Of a stretch of DNA of 32,550 bases, positions 17,014-25,690 are shown in pieces (within the stretch, counting starts at the first letter, position 1; each line of letters starts with the position of its first letter). The translations under genes were made by a program, and so were the position numbers. This DNA comes from Pseudomonadales bacterium (GTDB taxonomy: Bacteria > Pseudomonadota > Gammaproteobacteria > Pseudomonadales > Azotimanducaceae), in NCBI GenBank assembly GCA_030728785.1, contig JANQYP010000006.1, forward strand, positions 1-32,550, given 5' to 3'. The notes below the pieces were generated by a model. That model worked only from the letters and a program-made list of their open reading frames with translations. It did not search any database and was not told the origin of the DNA.

Positions 17014-18858
17014 TTGTCGGGTGTTGAAGATGCAACAGCTATATTCAAGGAAGCAGTAACATCGACCATGCGCGCCATCTCCGGCAATGCCGAGTTGATG
17101 GTGAGTTTTGGTCGTGGCAAAGCCTATATCCAGGGTAACCGGGCGCGCATTCCTTTGCCTGATGAGGCGATTAGCGCGGCGGATCTGGCGACTTTACGTG
17201 GCACTGCGGATCGCTTTGCCCTTGATTTACGCTTCCATGATGAGGCCTATCACAGTCGTCAGCAGCCAGAGACTGCCGCAGCACGCGAGGTTTTTGACGC
17301 GGTTGAGCAAGCCCGCGTTGCGGCTATTGGCTCTTATCTGATGCGCGGTGTGGAGGATAATCTGTCTGCCCTGCTGGAGCAGGACTGCATTGCCCGTGGA
17401 TATGACCGGGCAGAATCGCAACAGGACGTCAGCCTTGGTGATGCTGTTGGCCTGTTGGTCCGGGAGAAAATGATTGGCCCCTTGCCGGCCGCTGCAGCCC
17501 GGGGTCTGGCACCCTGGCGCGAAAAGATCGAAAGCCAGCTTGGGGCGCAGCTGCAGCACCTGCCAGAGATCATGTATGACCAGGCGGAATTTGCCCGTCT
17601 GACCCGCAAGATGCTGCATGACCTTGGCCTTAGTGACGACTGGGGTGAGGACAGCGGTGAGGGTGAGGCTGCCGAAGATTCACAGGAACCCGAAGAGGTA
17701 GAGTCTGAGGCCGGCGACGAGACTTCAGAGCAGGAAATGTCCGGTGATGCTGACATGAGCGACGCCATTGAAGGTGAGGTGCCGGTAGATGTGGACGCCA
17801 TGGATATGGCCGAGGCCGAGGGTGACCAGGACGATGCCGGCGCACCACCGGATTCAGGCGCGGAACCCAGTTGGCTGCGGCCCCGTGACAGCGACTACAA
17901 AGCCTACTCTGTGGCCTTTGACGAAGTGGTTTTCGCTGACGAGTTGTGTGAGCCGCTAGAGTTGGATCGCCTGCGTGGTGTGCTCGACAAACACCTGCAG
18001 AATTCCCAGGTGATTATCAGTAAGCTCGCCAATCGCCTGCAACGAAAATTGATGGCGCAGCAGAACCGTACCTGGGAGTTTGACCTTGAAGAAGGCATGC
18101 TGGATACCTCGCGCCTGACAAATATTATTATTGACCCTTTCCACCCGCTGGCCTTCAAGCAGGAAAAGGACATGAAATTTCGGGATACAGTGGTGTCCCT
18201 GCTGATTGACAGTTCCGGGTCTATGCGCGGCCGTTCTATTACCATTGCCGCCATGTGTGCCGATATTCTTGGCCGAACGCTTGAGCGCTGCAACGTCAAG
18301 GTGGAAATTCTGGGCTTTACTACCCGTGCCTGGCGCGGCGGCCAGTCTCGGGAATTGTGGCTGCAGCAAGGCAAGCCAAGCCAGCCGGGGCGGCTGAATG
18401 ATCTGCGCCACATCATTTATAAGTCAGCAGACATGCCCTGGCGCCGGTCACGACGCAATCTTGGCTTGATGATGCGCGAAGAGTTGTTAAAGGAAAATAT
18501 CGATGGCGAAGCGCTGTTGTGGGCCCATAACCGGATTGTCGGCCGGCCCGAAGACCGGCGTATTCTGATGGTGATTTCCGATGGCCTGCCTGTTGATAAC
18601 AGCACGCTGCTGGTGAATCCCAGCAACTATCTTGAGCAGCACCTGAAATACGCCATTGACCAGATTGAAAATCATTCACCTGTGGAACTGGTTGCTATAG
18701 GTATTGGCCACGATGTCACCCACCATTATCGGCGTGCCGTGACCATTACTGACGCAGAACAGTTGGGTGATGCCATGACTGAGCAGTTGGTGGGGCTGTT
18801 TGACGAGGATCTGAACCGCAAGCTGGGACCCATTAAGGCCGGCGCAGCGATTAGCTGA
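17014..18858 (+). CDS. cobT: CobT-type VWA subunit of cobaltochelatase
   Basis: A 614-residue CobT protein, partner of the CobS AAA+ ring. Three regions are visible: an N-terminal helical domain (1-205), a very acidic Glu/Asp/Gly/Ser-rich linker (about 207-280), and a C-terminal von Willebrand A domain whose metal site DSSGS is at 399-403. The segment [15 protein letters not shown] followed by EGEALLWAH-like residues ([20 protein letters not shown]) is typical of CobT. The TTG start is supported by a perfect Shine-Dalgarno. It probably forms an operon cobS-cobT-NUDIX, the NUDIX gene starting 15 bp after its stop. Without cobN nearby, a role in corrin synthesis is plausible but not shown. Confidence 0.92.
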   Translation: MSGVEDATAIFKEAVTSTMRAISGNAELMVSFGRGKAYIQGNRARIPLPDEAISAADLATLRGTADRFALDLRFHDEAYHSRQQPETAAAREVFDAVEQARVAAIGSYLMRGVEDNLSALLEQDCIARGYDRAESQQDVSLGDAVGLLVREKMIGPLPAAAARGLAPWREKIESQLGAQLQHLPEIMYDQAEFARLTRKMLHDLGLSDDWGEDSGEGEAAEDSQEPEEVESEAGDETSEQEMSGDADMSDAIEGEVPVDVDAMDMAEAEGDQDDAGAPPDSGAEPSWLRPRDSDYKAYSVAFDEVVFADELCEPLELDRLRGVLDKHLQNSQVIISKLANRLQRKLMAQQNRTWEFDLEEGMLDTSRLTNIIIDPFHPLAFKQEKDMKFRDTVVSLLIDSSGSMRGRSITIAAMCADILGRTLERCNVKVEILGFTTRAWRGGQSRELWLQQGKPSQPGRLNDLRHIIYKSADMPWRRSRRNLGLMMREELLKENIDGEALLWAHNRIVGRPEDRRILMVISDGLPVDNSTLLVNPSNYLEQHLKYAIDQIENHSPVELVAIGIGHDVTHHYRRAVTITDAEQLGDAMTEQLVGLFDEDLNRKLGPIKAGAAIS

Positions 18859-18873
18859 CGGGGACAGTGCGCC

Positions 18874-19413
18874 ATGCCACATCGGCAGAAATTATTGCAG
18901 CTGCTGGCCAACTATGGGCTGCGCCATCCCGCAGAGGTGCTCACTACAACCCGTATGCAGGCGTTTATCAATGACAACGCCGGTTGTTTCCAGCGCCAGC
19001 TGGCTGTGGGACACGTGACGGGTTCTGCATGGCTGCTGGATACCACGGGCAAAGCCGTGTTATTAACCCATCATCGCAAGCTTGATATCTGGGTCCAGCT
19101 TGGAGGTCATGCTGACGGCGAGGCTGATATTGCCGCAGTTGCGCTGCGTGAGGCCGAGGAGGAATCCGGGCTGGCTGAGCTGCAGCTTGTCTGCGCAGAA
19201 ATTTTTGATATTGATATTCACCCTATTCCCGCCCGCGGAGCTGAACCGGCCCACTGGCACTATGACTGTCGCTTCCTGGTCAGGGCAACCAGGTCAGACG
19301 CCTATGTGGTCAGCGCCGAGTCTCACGACCTGGCTTGGGTGGCGTTGGCTGAAGTAGCGGGGATCTCCAGCGAGGAGTCGCTGTTGCGAATGGTTGCCAA
19401 AACGCCGCAATAA
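18874..19413 (+). CDS. NUDIX hydrolase
   Basis: A 179-residue NUDIX hydrolase, expected to cleave a nucleoside-diphosphate-linked compound. The NUDIX box runs from GGHADG through REAEEESGL (about residues 77-100). The REAxEExG half is intact, but the first conserved glutamate position is Ala, with Glu next to it; a GGHADG form of the box is familiar from a subgroup of bacterial NUDIX proteins of this length, so it is probably active. An HWHYDCRFLV segment follows, as in that subgroup. The gene begins 15 bp after cobT and converges with oppF, leaving 25 bp between stops. The substrate is unknown. Confidence 0.88.
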   Translation: MPHRQKLLQLLANYGLRHPAEVLTTTRMQAFINDNAGCFQRQLAVGHVTGSAWLLDTTGKAVLLTHHRKLDIWVQLGGHADGEADIAAVALREAEEESGLAELQLVCAEIFDIDIHPIPARGAEPAHWHYDCRFLVRATRSDAYVVSAESHDLAWVALAEVAGISSEESLLRMVAKTPQ

Positions 19414-19438
19414 GCTACCTAAAGAATGACGGAAAAAG

Positions 19439-20389
19439 CTACTCAAACAAATGGCAGTTAACCGTATGTTTGGCCGCCACCACGGTGGTTTTGGGTGTGA
19501 CTGAACGGCAATGACTCATGACCTTTGGGCAGCGGTCGGCGAAACGACAGCCGGCACCAAGATTGATGGGTGAGGTGATCTCGCCAATGATGGGTACATA
19601 TTTGTGGTGTCGTTCGGTCTCGGGATCGGGTTCCGGGTTGGCTTCAATCAGCAGTTGGGTGTAGGGGTGTTGTGGATTGAAAAACACGTCGTCCGCTGGC
19701 CCCGACTCAACCAGCGAGCCCAGGTACATCACCGCCATGCGATCTGATACATAGCGCACCATAGAAAGGTCGTGGGCAATAAACAGCAGGGTCAACCCCA
19801 GGTCCTGCTTGAGCTGCTCGAGCAGATTAACAACCTGGGCCTGGACAGAAACATCCAGGGCAGAAATAGGCTCATCACAGACCACAAACCGTGGCTGGAT
19901 AATCATTGCTCGGGCGATGCCAATACGCTGGCGCTGGCCGCCGGAAAACTCGTGTGGATAACGCGACATATGGTCAGCATTGAGTCCCACTTTCTCCAGC
20001 CAGAGCGCCACCTGGTCTTTGACCTCGCTGCGTTTGGTCTGGCCCTGGATCAACAAGCCCTCGCCAACAATATCGAGCACTGTCATACGCGGGTTCAGGG
20101 ACGAGTAGGGATCCTGGAATATCATCTGCAGTTCTTTGGAGTATTGCAGGTGATCAGCCGCGGTAAATTTGGCCGGCAGCAATTGGCCGTTATAGGTGGT
20201 GGTGCCACTGGTGCGCGAGTGCAGGCCGATCAGGGCCTTACCAAAGGTCGACTTGCCCGAGCCACTTTCGCCTACCAGACCAAGAATTTCATTTTCTTCA
20301 ATCTGCAGGCTGACGCCGTCCACAGCATGCAGGGTCTGCTTGCGGCCAATCTGGAAATGCTTTTTCAGGTCTTTGGTTTCAATCAGCAT
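19439..20389 (-). CDS. oppF: Oligopeptide ABC importer, ATP-binding subunit OppF type
   Basis: A 316-residue ATPase of the peptide/nickel ABC importer family. Walker A GESGSGKST is at 40-48, the Q-loop Gln92 is in FQDPYSSLNP, the signature FSGGQRQR is at 148-155, and Walker B VVCDEP is at 169-174. The C-terminal oligopeptide-transport domain carries cysteines in GAGCRFADRCP and two more near the end, which in related proteins bind an iron-sulfur cluster. The frame extends upstream to 20509, but those residues lie inside oppD and do not match the family; the ATG at 20389 has GGAG at correct spacing and gives a normal N-terminus ([12 protein letters not shown]). It overlaps oppD by 11 bp and ends the opp operon. 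Confidence 0.92.
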   Translation of the reverse strand: MLIETKDLKKHFQIGRKQTLHAVDGVSLQIEENEILGLVGESGSGKSTFGKALIGLHSRTSGTTTYNGQLLPAKFTAADHLQYSKELQMIFQDPYSSLNPRMTVLDIVGEGLLIQGQTKRSEVKDQVALWLEKVGLNADHMSRYPHEFSGGQRQRIGIARAMIIQPRFVVCDEPISALDVSVQAQVVNLLEQLKQDLGLTLLFIAHDLSMVRYVSDRMAVMYLGSLVESGPADDVFFNPQHPYTQLLIEANPEPDPETERHHKYVPIIGEITSPINLGAGCRFADRCPKVMSHCRSVTPKTTVVAAKHTVNCHLFE

Positions 20390-21410
20390 GATTGGCTCCG
20401 GTCTGGTACAGGCGCTTGTTAACGGGTGCGCCTGCGTGTTGGAGCCAGCAGCGGGCCTGGTGCGTGGTGTCGCCGGCAAGCAGATACTCTGGTGGCTGCT
20501 GGTGTTCACAGACCTTCATGGCATAAGGGCAGCGAGCAAAATAACCGCAGCCAACGGGTGGATGAAACAGGTCCGGCGGGCTGCCGAGGATGGGCGACAG
20601 CTTTTTGTCGCGGTCGCCCTTGTTGGAGGGCATGGCCTCTTTCAGGCCAAGGGTATAGGGGTGGCTTGAGCGATAAAAAATATCATCAACACTGCCAGAT
20701 TCGATGATCTGCCCGGCGTACATGACCGCTACTCGGTCCGCCATTCTGGCAACAACGGCCAGGTCATGGGTAATGAGGATAATCGACATGTTTTCGGTGC
20801 GTTGTAACTCCGCCATCAGTTCCAGAATCTGCGCCTGAATGGTCACGTCTAGCGCCGTCGTGGGCTCGTCAGCCATCAGTACGGCAGGATTACAGGCCAG
20901 GCTCTGGGCAATCATGGCACGCTGCAGCATGCCGCCGGAAAACTCAAACGGATACTGTTTGGCGCGTTTGGCGGCCTCGGCAATTTTGGTTTTATCGAGC
21001 AGTTGTACGGCCAGCGCGGAGGCGTCTTTGTAGCTCAGGCCGCGATGTACCATCAGGGTCTCGGAGATCTGGTCACCGATGGTCATGGTGGGGTTCAGGG
21101 ACGTCATGGGGTCCTGGAAGATCATGCCGATCTCGACCCCGCGGAACTGGTTCGCCTGCTTTGCCGGTAAGCCGAGAATATCCTTACCATTGAGTCGGGC
21201 GCTGCCACCGGTGATTTTGCCGGGCGGCATAGGAATGATGCCCATAATGGCCTGCACCGTGACCGACTTGCCGCAGCCAGACTCACCAACAATGGCCAGA
21301 GTCTCGCCTCGATTGACATGAAAGCTGACGCCACGGACGGCTTTGACAGTACCACCATAGGTGGCGAACTCGACGCTGAGGTTGTCTACCTCGAGTATTC
21401 TATCCGACAT
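20379..21410 (-). CDS. oppD: Oligopeptide ABC importer, ATP-binding subunit OppD type
   Basis: A 343-residue ATPase, the second motor of the importer. Walker A GESGCGKS is at 42-49, Q-loop [10 protein letters not shown] near 98-107, and the signature reads FSGGMLQR, the form usual for OppD/DppD proteins. Walker B is VLMADEP and the switch histidine lies in LITHDLAVV. The C-terminal part ([22 protein letters not shown]) has the four-cysteine pattern of OppD/DppD proteins. The protein is slightly longer than average through its last 25 residues, which overlap the beginning of oppF. It begins 6 bp after oppC. Confidence 0.93.
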   Translation of the reverse strand: MSDRILEVDNLSVEFATYGGTVKAVRGVSFHVNRGETLAIVGESGCGKSVTVQAIMGIIPMPPGKITGGSARLNGKDILGLPAKQANQFRGVEIGMIFQDPMTSLNPTMTIGDQISETLMVHRGLSYKDASALAVQLLDKTKIAEAAKRAKQYPFEFSGGMLQRAMIAQSLACNPAVLMADEPTTALDVTIQAQILELMAELQRTENMSIILITHDLAVVARMADRVAVMYAGQIIESGSVDDIFYRSSHPYTLGLKEAMPSNKGDRDKKLSPILGSPPDLFHPPVGCGYFARCPYAMKVCEHQQPPEYLLAGDTTHQARCWLQHAGAPVNKRLYQTGANHAD

Positions 21411-21416
21411 GATCGT

Positions 21417-22841
21417 TCACCTTGAGCGCATGCGAGAATCCAGCGCCTCGGTAAGGCCGTCTCCCAGCAGGTTGAATGCGAGGACTGTGACACTGATAAA
21501 GGTTGCCGGGAAAATTAATTCATGGGGGTGGCTAAGCATGGTTTTGACACCCTCATTGCACATGGAACCCCAGGACGGGGTGGGGGGCGCAACGCCCATG
21601 CCAATAAATGACAGGAAGGCCTCGGTAAAGATCGCCCCCGGCACCGCAAAGGTCAGGCTTACCAGAATGACCCCCATGGTATTGGGCAGTATGTGGCGCA
21701 GCACCAGATAACTGTTTTTGGCACCTAACAGGCGCGCAGCGTCAATGTAACCGTTGTTGCGAATCTGCAATACCTGGCCGCGTACCAGGCGGGCAGTGCC
21801 GGGCCAACTGAGCAGCACCAGGGCGATGAGCATGGGTATGATGCCACTTTCGCCTGGCCCAATACCAAAGGCAATCTTGAACAGGATCATAAACAGCAGA
21901 AACGGCAGGGCAACGACAAAGTCAGCAAAACGCATCAGCGTGGAGTCGAGTTGGCCGCCAAAATAACCGGCAAAACCACCATACAGAATGCCGATCAGGA
22001 CAAACAGAAAAGGAGCGCAGATGCCAATAAACAGCGAAACCCTGGCGCCTTCCATCAATCGGGCCAGCATGTCGCGGCCCAGATAGTCGGTGCCAAAGGG
22101 GTGAAAATGCAATGTCAGGCTGGCGCCTTCCGGCAGGTCGCTTGCAGCGCTGATCAGGCCGCGGGCGGTGGCCTCGGCGCGGGTGATGGCGATGGTTGGG
22201 ATTACTTCAAGGGTGACATACTTATCGCCCTCATCAATACCGTCGGTGGGGACAACAGAGTAATAATACTTTCTGGCTTCCAGGTTCAGGCGATCCTCGT
22301 AGCTAATTTCGTTGCCGCCCATGGTGGTGGCCAGGGGCAGGCCGAGATCATTCAGCCCCTCCGGTAGGTGGTTATTGCGATAGATGCTGTAGCCGCCAGC
22401 GCCGACGACCGGATTCCAGCGCAGGCGTATTTGCTGAGTTGTTGCCAGGCCAATGGTCTGCAGGCCGTCCGGTGCCGGGATAACGTCAGGGAATGTGTCA
22501 GGTTCGCTGGGGAAGTCATCGAGAATAATCGGCTGCCAGCGCTCATAGGGTGCGGCAAGCAGGGCCGTTTTGGGCCAGGATGGTGCCTGGGAAATTTGGT
22601 TCAGGTCCTGTAATGACGGATCTACTTGCCACACCAGCGGCCCGGCCAGAGTAAACAGCGCCAGAAAAATCACGATATACAGGGAAATAATAGCTCGAGT
22701 ATTTTTCTTCAGACGGATCCAGGCATCCTCCCAGTAGGACAGGGATGGCCGGGATATCTGCTCAACACTCAGGTTATGAGACGCCGCTGTAAAGTCTGGA
22801 GTTAGTTCCGGCGTTAATTCTGCAGTTAGGGTTGTAGCCAT
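21417..22841 (-). CDS. oppC: Oligopeptide ABC importer permease OppC type with inserted fibronectin-III-like domain
   Basis: A 474-residue permease; normal OppC/DppC proteins have about 300. Residues 1-50 are a cytoplasmic N-terminus with a Thr-Pro-Glu-Leu repeat, and 51-71 form the first membrane segment. The ordinary permease core resumes at HPFGTDYLGRD (247-257), with five more membrane segments and the EAA-loop region GYIDAARLLGA (364-374). Between them lie about 155 extra residues (90-245). Within these, 120-215 read like a fibronectin type III domain: P-x-P-x-G-L at the start, RLRWNPV, GAGGYSIYR, ISYEDR and YYYSVVPTD. By OppC topology the loop is periplasmic, facing the peptide-binding protein. 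The gene abuts oppB and precedes oppD by 6 bp. Confidence 0.9.
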   Translation of the reverse strand: MATTLTAELTPELTPDFTAASHNLSVEQISRPSLSYWEDAWIRLKKNTRAIISLYIVIFLALFTLAGPLVWQVDPSLQDLNQISQAPSWPKTALLAAPYERWQPIILDDFPSEPDTFPDVIPAPDGLQTIGLATTQQIRLRWNPVVGAGGYSIYRNNHLPEGLNDLGLPLATTMGGNEISYEDRLNLEARKYYYSVVPTDGIDEGDKYVTLEVIPTIAITRAEATARGLISAASDLPEGASLTLHFHPFGTDYLGRDMLARLMEGARVSLFIGICAPFLFVLIGILYGGFAGYFGGQLDSTLMRFADFVVALPFLLFMILFKIAFGIGPGESGIIPMLIALVLLSWPGTARLVRGQVLQIRNNGYIDAARLLGAKNSYLVLRHILPNTMGVILVSLTFAVPGAIFTEAFLSFIGMGVAPPTPSWGSMCNEGVKTMLSHPHELIFPATFISVTVLAFNLLGDGLTEALDSRMRSR

Positions 22842-23774
22842 TTATTGCAGCCTCACACGGGGGTCAATAAAGCCGTACAGGATGTCCACCAGAATGACCA
22901 TAAGTACTAGGAAGGCACCGAAAAATACCGTGGTGCCCATAATGACGGTGTAGTCCAGTTGTTGTACTGCCTGAACAAAATAGCGCCCCAGGCCGGGTAT
23001 GGCGAATACTAGTTCGACCACAAAACCGCCCGTTGTGATGGCGGCGATCTGCGGCCCCAGAATAGTGATCACCGGCAGGATGGCATTGCGCAACTGGTGT
23101 TTGAAGAAGATCCGCAGGGGTGACAGACCTTTGGCCTTGGCGGTCTTGATGTAGTCTTCGTTAATGACTTCGAGCATGGACGAACGCATCAGGCGGGTCA
23201 GCAGTGCCATGGTGCTCAGGCCCAGTACCAGGGATGGCATGAGCATATGCGAGATGGTGCCCCAGCCAGCAACTGGCACCAGCGAAAAGCCCAGCGCACT
23301 GTTGATGTTGACCAGTAGCAGCTGGCCCAGCGCCGCAAAGACAAAGCTCGGTACCGAGATGCCGAGAATCACCATAAACATGATGATAATGTCCGGCAGG
23401 CGGTTGCGATAAACGGCTGTCAGGGCGCCCCAGACGACCCCGCCGATGGTGGCAAAAAAAAGGGCCAGGACACCAAGGGTCGCGGAGACGGGAAAGTGGT
23501 CACGAATGATATCGTTAACCCGGCGGTTCTGTTGGGTAAACGAGATGCCAAAGTCACCCTGCAGCATGTTGCCCATAAAAATCAGGTATTGCTCGCCGAC
23601 GGGTTTGTCCAGGCCGTATTTGATTTCGAGATTCTTGCGAATTTCCGCAGTTACCGCCTTGTCATTCATAAGGGGGTCACCGGGCACCATGTGCATGGCA
23701 ACAAACGTGGCAGTGGCAATAAACCAAACGGTTATGACGCCGGCCATCAGACGCTTCATGGTGTACGCTAACAT
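22842..23774 (-). CDS. oppB: Oligopeptide ABC importer permease OppB type
   Basis: A 310-residue inner-membrane permease of normal size. The N-terminus MLAYTMKRLMAGV matches the ML-x-Y-x-x-K-R-L pattern of OppB proteins, which supports the ATG at 23774 over the internal ATG at 23759. Next come the first membrane helix, the periplasmic motif PGDPL, about five further membrane segments, and an EAA-loop DYIKTAKAKGLSPLRI near 210-225. FAIPGLGRYFVQA near the C-terminus is typical. Its stop is directly next to the oppC start. The leader contains three copies of a CATATG-bearing repeat and short upstream reading frames, one of which ends inside the second codon of oppB. Confidence 0.92.
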   Translation of the reverse strand: MLAYTMKRLMAGVITVWFIATATFVAMHMVPGDPLMNDKAVTAEIRKNLEIKYGLDKPVGEQYLIFMGNMLQGDFGISFTQQNRRVNDIIRDHFPVSATLGVLALFFATIGGVVWGALTAVYRNRLPDIIIMFMVILGISVPSFVFAALGQLLLVNINSALGFSLVPVAGWGTISHMLMPSLVLGLSTMALLTRLMRSSMLEVINEDYIKTAKAKGLSPLRIFFKHQLRNAILPVITILGPQIAAITTGGFVVELVFAIPGLGRYFVQAVQQLDYTVIMGTTVFFGAFLVLMVILVDILYGFIDPRVRLQ

Positions 23775-23784
23775 GGGAGTAATT

Positions 23785-23838
23785 TCATATGGGTAACAAT
23801 CATATGGGTAACAATCTCATATGGGTAACAATCTCATA
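23785..23838 (-). repeat. 15-17 bp tandem repeat directly upstream of oppB
   Basis: TCATATGGGTAACAA(TC) occurs at 23785-23799, 23800-23816 and 23817-23833, with the start of a fourth copy at 23834-23838. It begins 11 bases before the oppB ATG. Each copy holds the palindrome CATATG, so each contributes an ATG on the oppB strand; none is in frame with oppB. Read leftward, they open peptides such as MIVTHMKLLPC. Confidence 0.9.
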
Positions 23839-23889
23839 GAGGCGGCTATCGCACCGAGGCAGCAGGCTCAAGTTCGCAGCACCGACGAT

Positions 23890-23944
23890 CCTGGTGTTTA
23901 ATGCCTGGTGTTTTGATGTCTGGTGCCTTTGTGCCTGCTGAATG
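23890..23944. repeat. 14-15 bp degenerate tandem repeat in the oppA-oppB spacer
   Basis: Units of the form CCTGGTGTTTTGATG occur at 23890-23903, 23904-23918 and 23919-23933, with a short fourth at 23934-23944. They fill much of the remaining 200-bp gap between oppA and oppB. No open frame or hairpin explains them. Confidence 0.75.
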
Positions 23945-23974
23945 ACGTGCAGGAACCTGCTGGATTATGGTCAG

Positions 23975-25588
23975 TCAGTCGCCCTTCTCAAGCACTTGCG
24001 CATGGGTGAAGTCCGGATCAGCGCCAACCACACGCCTGACAACCCCACGCAGGTTCGGATGCATCAGGTAAATCACACCCTGCTCATATTGGGGCAAGAT
24101 CACGGCATCGTCGAATAGTATCTGCTGCAATTTGCCCATGGCGTCCATTCTGACGGTCACGTCAGCACTGTTCATGGCAATGCGTACCCATTTGTCATAT
24201 TCAGGGTTGGAGTAGCGGCCGCGGTTATTCATGTTCCATGAGGTAAACAGATCACCAAAGGTCATGACATCATCAAAGTCAGGACCCCAGCCCGCAGCGA
24301 CAATATCAAAGTCGCCAGCGGTCATTTTTGCCAGACGCTGCTTGAATGTCTGAACGTCAATTTTCAGGTCCAGCCCCAGCTTGGCTTTTAGCACACCCTG
24401 CATGTATTCAGCCTGTTTTGCCGCAGTAGGGCTGTCACCCACCAGTAACACCAGGGGCGGGATTTGTTCAACGCCCAGCTCAATCCTGGCTTTTTCCAGA
24501 TACTCGCGGGCGAGCACCAGGTCGAGGCTTGCCTCCTGTGGTCGATACTCCTGCCGGAACTTGTCAGTCTTGCCATTCAGCCACACGGGAAACAGGCTTT
24601 TGCCAGGCAGATTGCCCGGTGTGGCGAGTACCTTGTTGACCATCTCGTCCGGGTCAAAGACATGCTGGATAGCCCGCCGTAGGTTGATATTGTTAGTGAC
24701 CCGGCCCGCGCGGAAATTGTATTCGAGATAGAAGACCGAGCCTGTGGTAAAACGTCTGATACGGAGTTTCTGGGCCAGAGCATCTTTATAGGTCTCGCCG
24801 TCGAGGCTGGTATGGACAATTTTGCCGTCAATAAACAGGTTCAGCCGGGCGCGGGTATCAGCGGTAATATAATCAGCATTGATGGCGTTCAGGGTGATGT
24901 TTTCCCGGTCCCAGTAATGCGTATTTTTGACCATGTGCAGGGATGCGCTGTGGACCCAGTCGGTGATCATAAAAGGGCCGTTGTAGAGCAGGTCGGTGGC
25001 GTCGGCGCCATAACGACTGCCCTTAGCGGCGAGGAATTCACCCTTAACGGGAAAATAGGTGACAAATGCGACAAGTTTTTCGAAATAACCCGTGGGGCGC
25101 TCAAAACGGATATGTAATGTGTGCTCATCAAGCGCTTTAACCCCCAGTTCGGCGGGGTCCAACTCTCCCTTATTGATAGCTTCACCATGCAGCAAGGGGT
25201 AGAGGATAAAGGCGTACTCTGAGGCTGTTGCCGGTTTTAAGACATTTTGCCAGGCCGTGATAAAGTCATCTGCCGTCACCGCTGAGCCGTCACTCCAGCG
25301 AGCATTCTTGCGCAGCCAGAAGGTCGCTTCCGTATCAGTGACTTCCCAGCGTTCTGCGACACCGGGAACAATATTGCCGCGCCGGTCATAGCGGGTCAGG
25401 CCTTCCATGACATGACCAAGGGTGAAAATGCTCACCTGATCAGTGGCTTTCATCCCATTCAGTTGCGGTGGTTCCTGGTTCAGGGCAATGGTAATGGTCT
25501 GGCTGGCGAAGTCTGCAGAGGTGACTTCGGTCTGCGCCATGCCCAGGCAGGGCAGGCACAGCAGGATAGCGGCTAGGCAGCTTCTCAT
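23975..25588 (-). CDS. oppA: Oligopeptide-binding periplasmic protein (SBP family 5)
   Basis: A 537-residue solute-binding protein of the OppA/DppA family (family 5), normal length. Residues 1-18 form a signal peptide (MRSCLAAILLCLPCLGMA) with a likely signal peptidase I site after GMA; no lipobox is present. Recognisable family segments are LNQEPPQLNGM, the GLTRYD motif, WSDGSAVTADDFITAWQ, LYNGPFMITDW and KNTHYWDREN, and the late GWGPDFDD aspartate loop. Sequence style favours di- or oligopeptides over nickel or sugars, but this is not certain. It is the first gene of the leftward operon oppA-oppB-oppC-oppD-oppF; the 200-bp spacer before oppB holds two repeat arrays that may allow separate control of the more abundant binding protein. 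Confidence 0.93.
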   Translation of the reverse strand: MRSCLAAILLCLPCLGMAQTEVTSADFASQTITIALNQEPPQLNGMKATDQVSIFTLGHVMEGLTRYDRRGNIVPGVAERWEVTDTEATFWLRKNARWSDGSAVTADDFITAWQNVLKPATASEYAFILYPLLHGEAINKGELDPAELGVKALDEHTLHIRFERPTGYFEKLVAFVTYFPVKGEFLAAKGSRYGADATDLLYNGPFMITDWVHSASLHMVKNTHYWDRENITLNAINADYITADTRARLNLFIDGKIVHTSLDGETYKDALAQKLRIRRFTTGSVFYLEYNFRAGRVTNNINLRRAIQHVFDPDEMVNKVLATPGNLPGKSLFPVWLNGKTDKFRQEYRPQEASLDLVLAREYLEKARIELGVEQIPPLVLLVGDSPTAAKQAEYMQGVLKAKLGLDLKIDVQTFKQRLAKMTAGDFDIVAAGWGPDFDDVMTFGDLFTSWNMNNRGRYSNPEYDKWVRIAMNSADVTVRMDAMGKLQQILFDDAVILPQYEQGVIYLMHPNLRGVVRRVVGADPDFTHAQVLEKGD

Positions 25589-25620
25589 GAATCTCTCAGA
25601 TGATCGGTGTCAGAAGCCGG

Positions 25621-25629
25621 AGTGTAGCA
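25621..25629 (-). promoter_or_regulatory. Possible extended -10 promoter element for oppA
   Basis: Read leftward, TGCTACACT (25629-25621) is an extended -10 (TGn plus TACACT), about 33 bases before the oppA start. The -35 (TTATAA, 18 bases upstream) is poor, as is common for extended -10 promoters. Confidence 0.3.
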
Positions 25630-25690
25630 CGACTCGCCGGCAGCTTATAAGGTTGGCGGAGCCTGGCACTTGGGTACTGATTCGACGCCG

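Noticed and set aside
23785-23944. CRISPR-like array
   Set aside because: Units are 14-17 bp and directly adjacent with no spacers, and no cas genes are near; these are simple tandem repeats.
23975-25588. OppA as a lipoprotein
   Set aside because: The cysteines in LLCLPCLG do not follow a lipobox pattern; a signal peptidase I site after GMA fits better.
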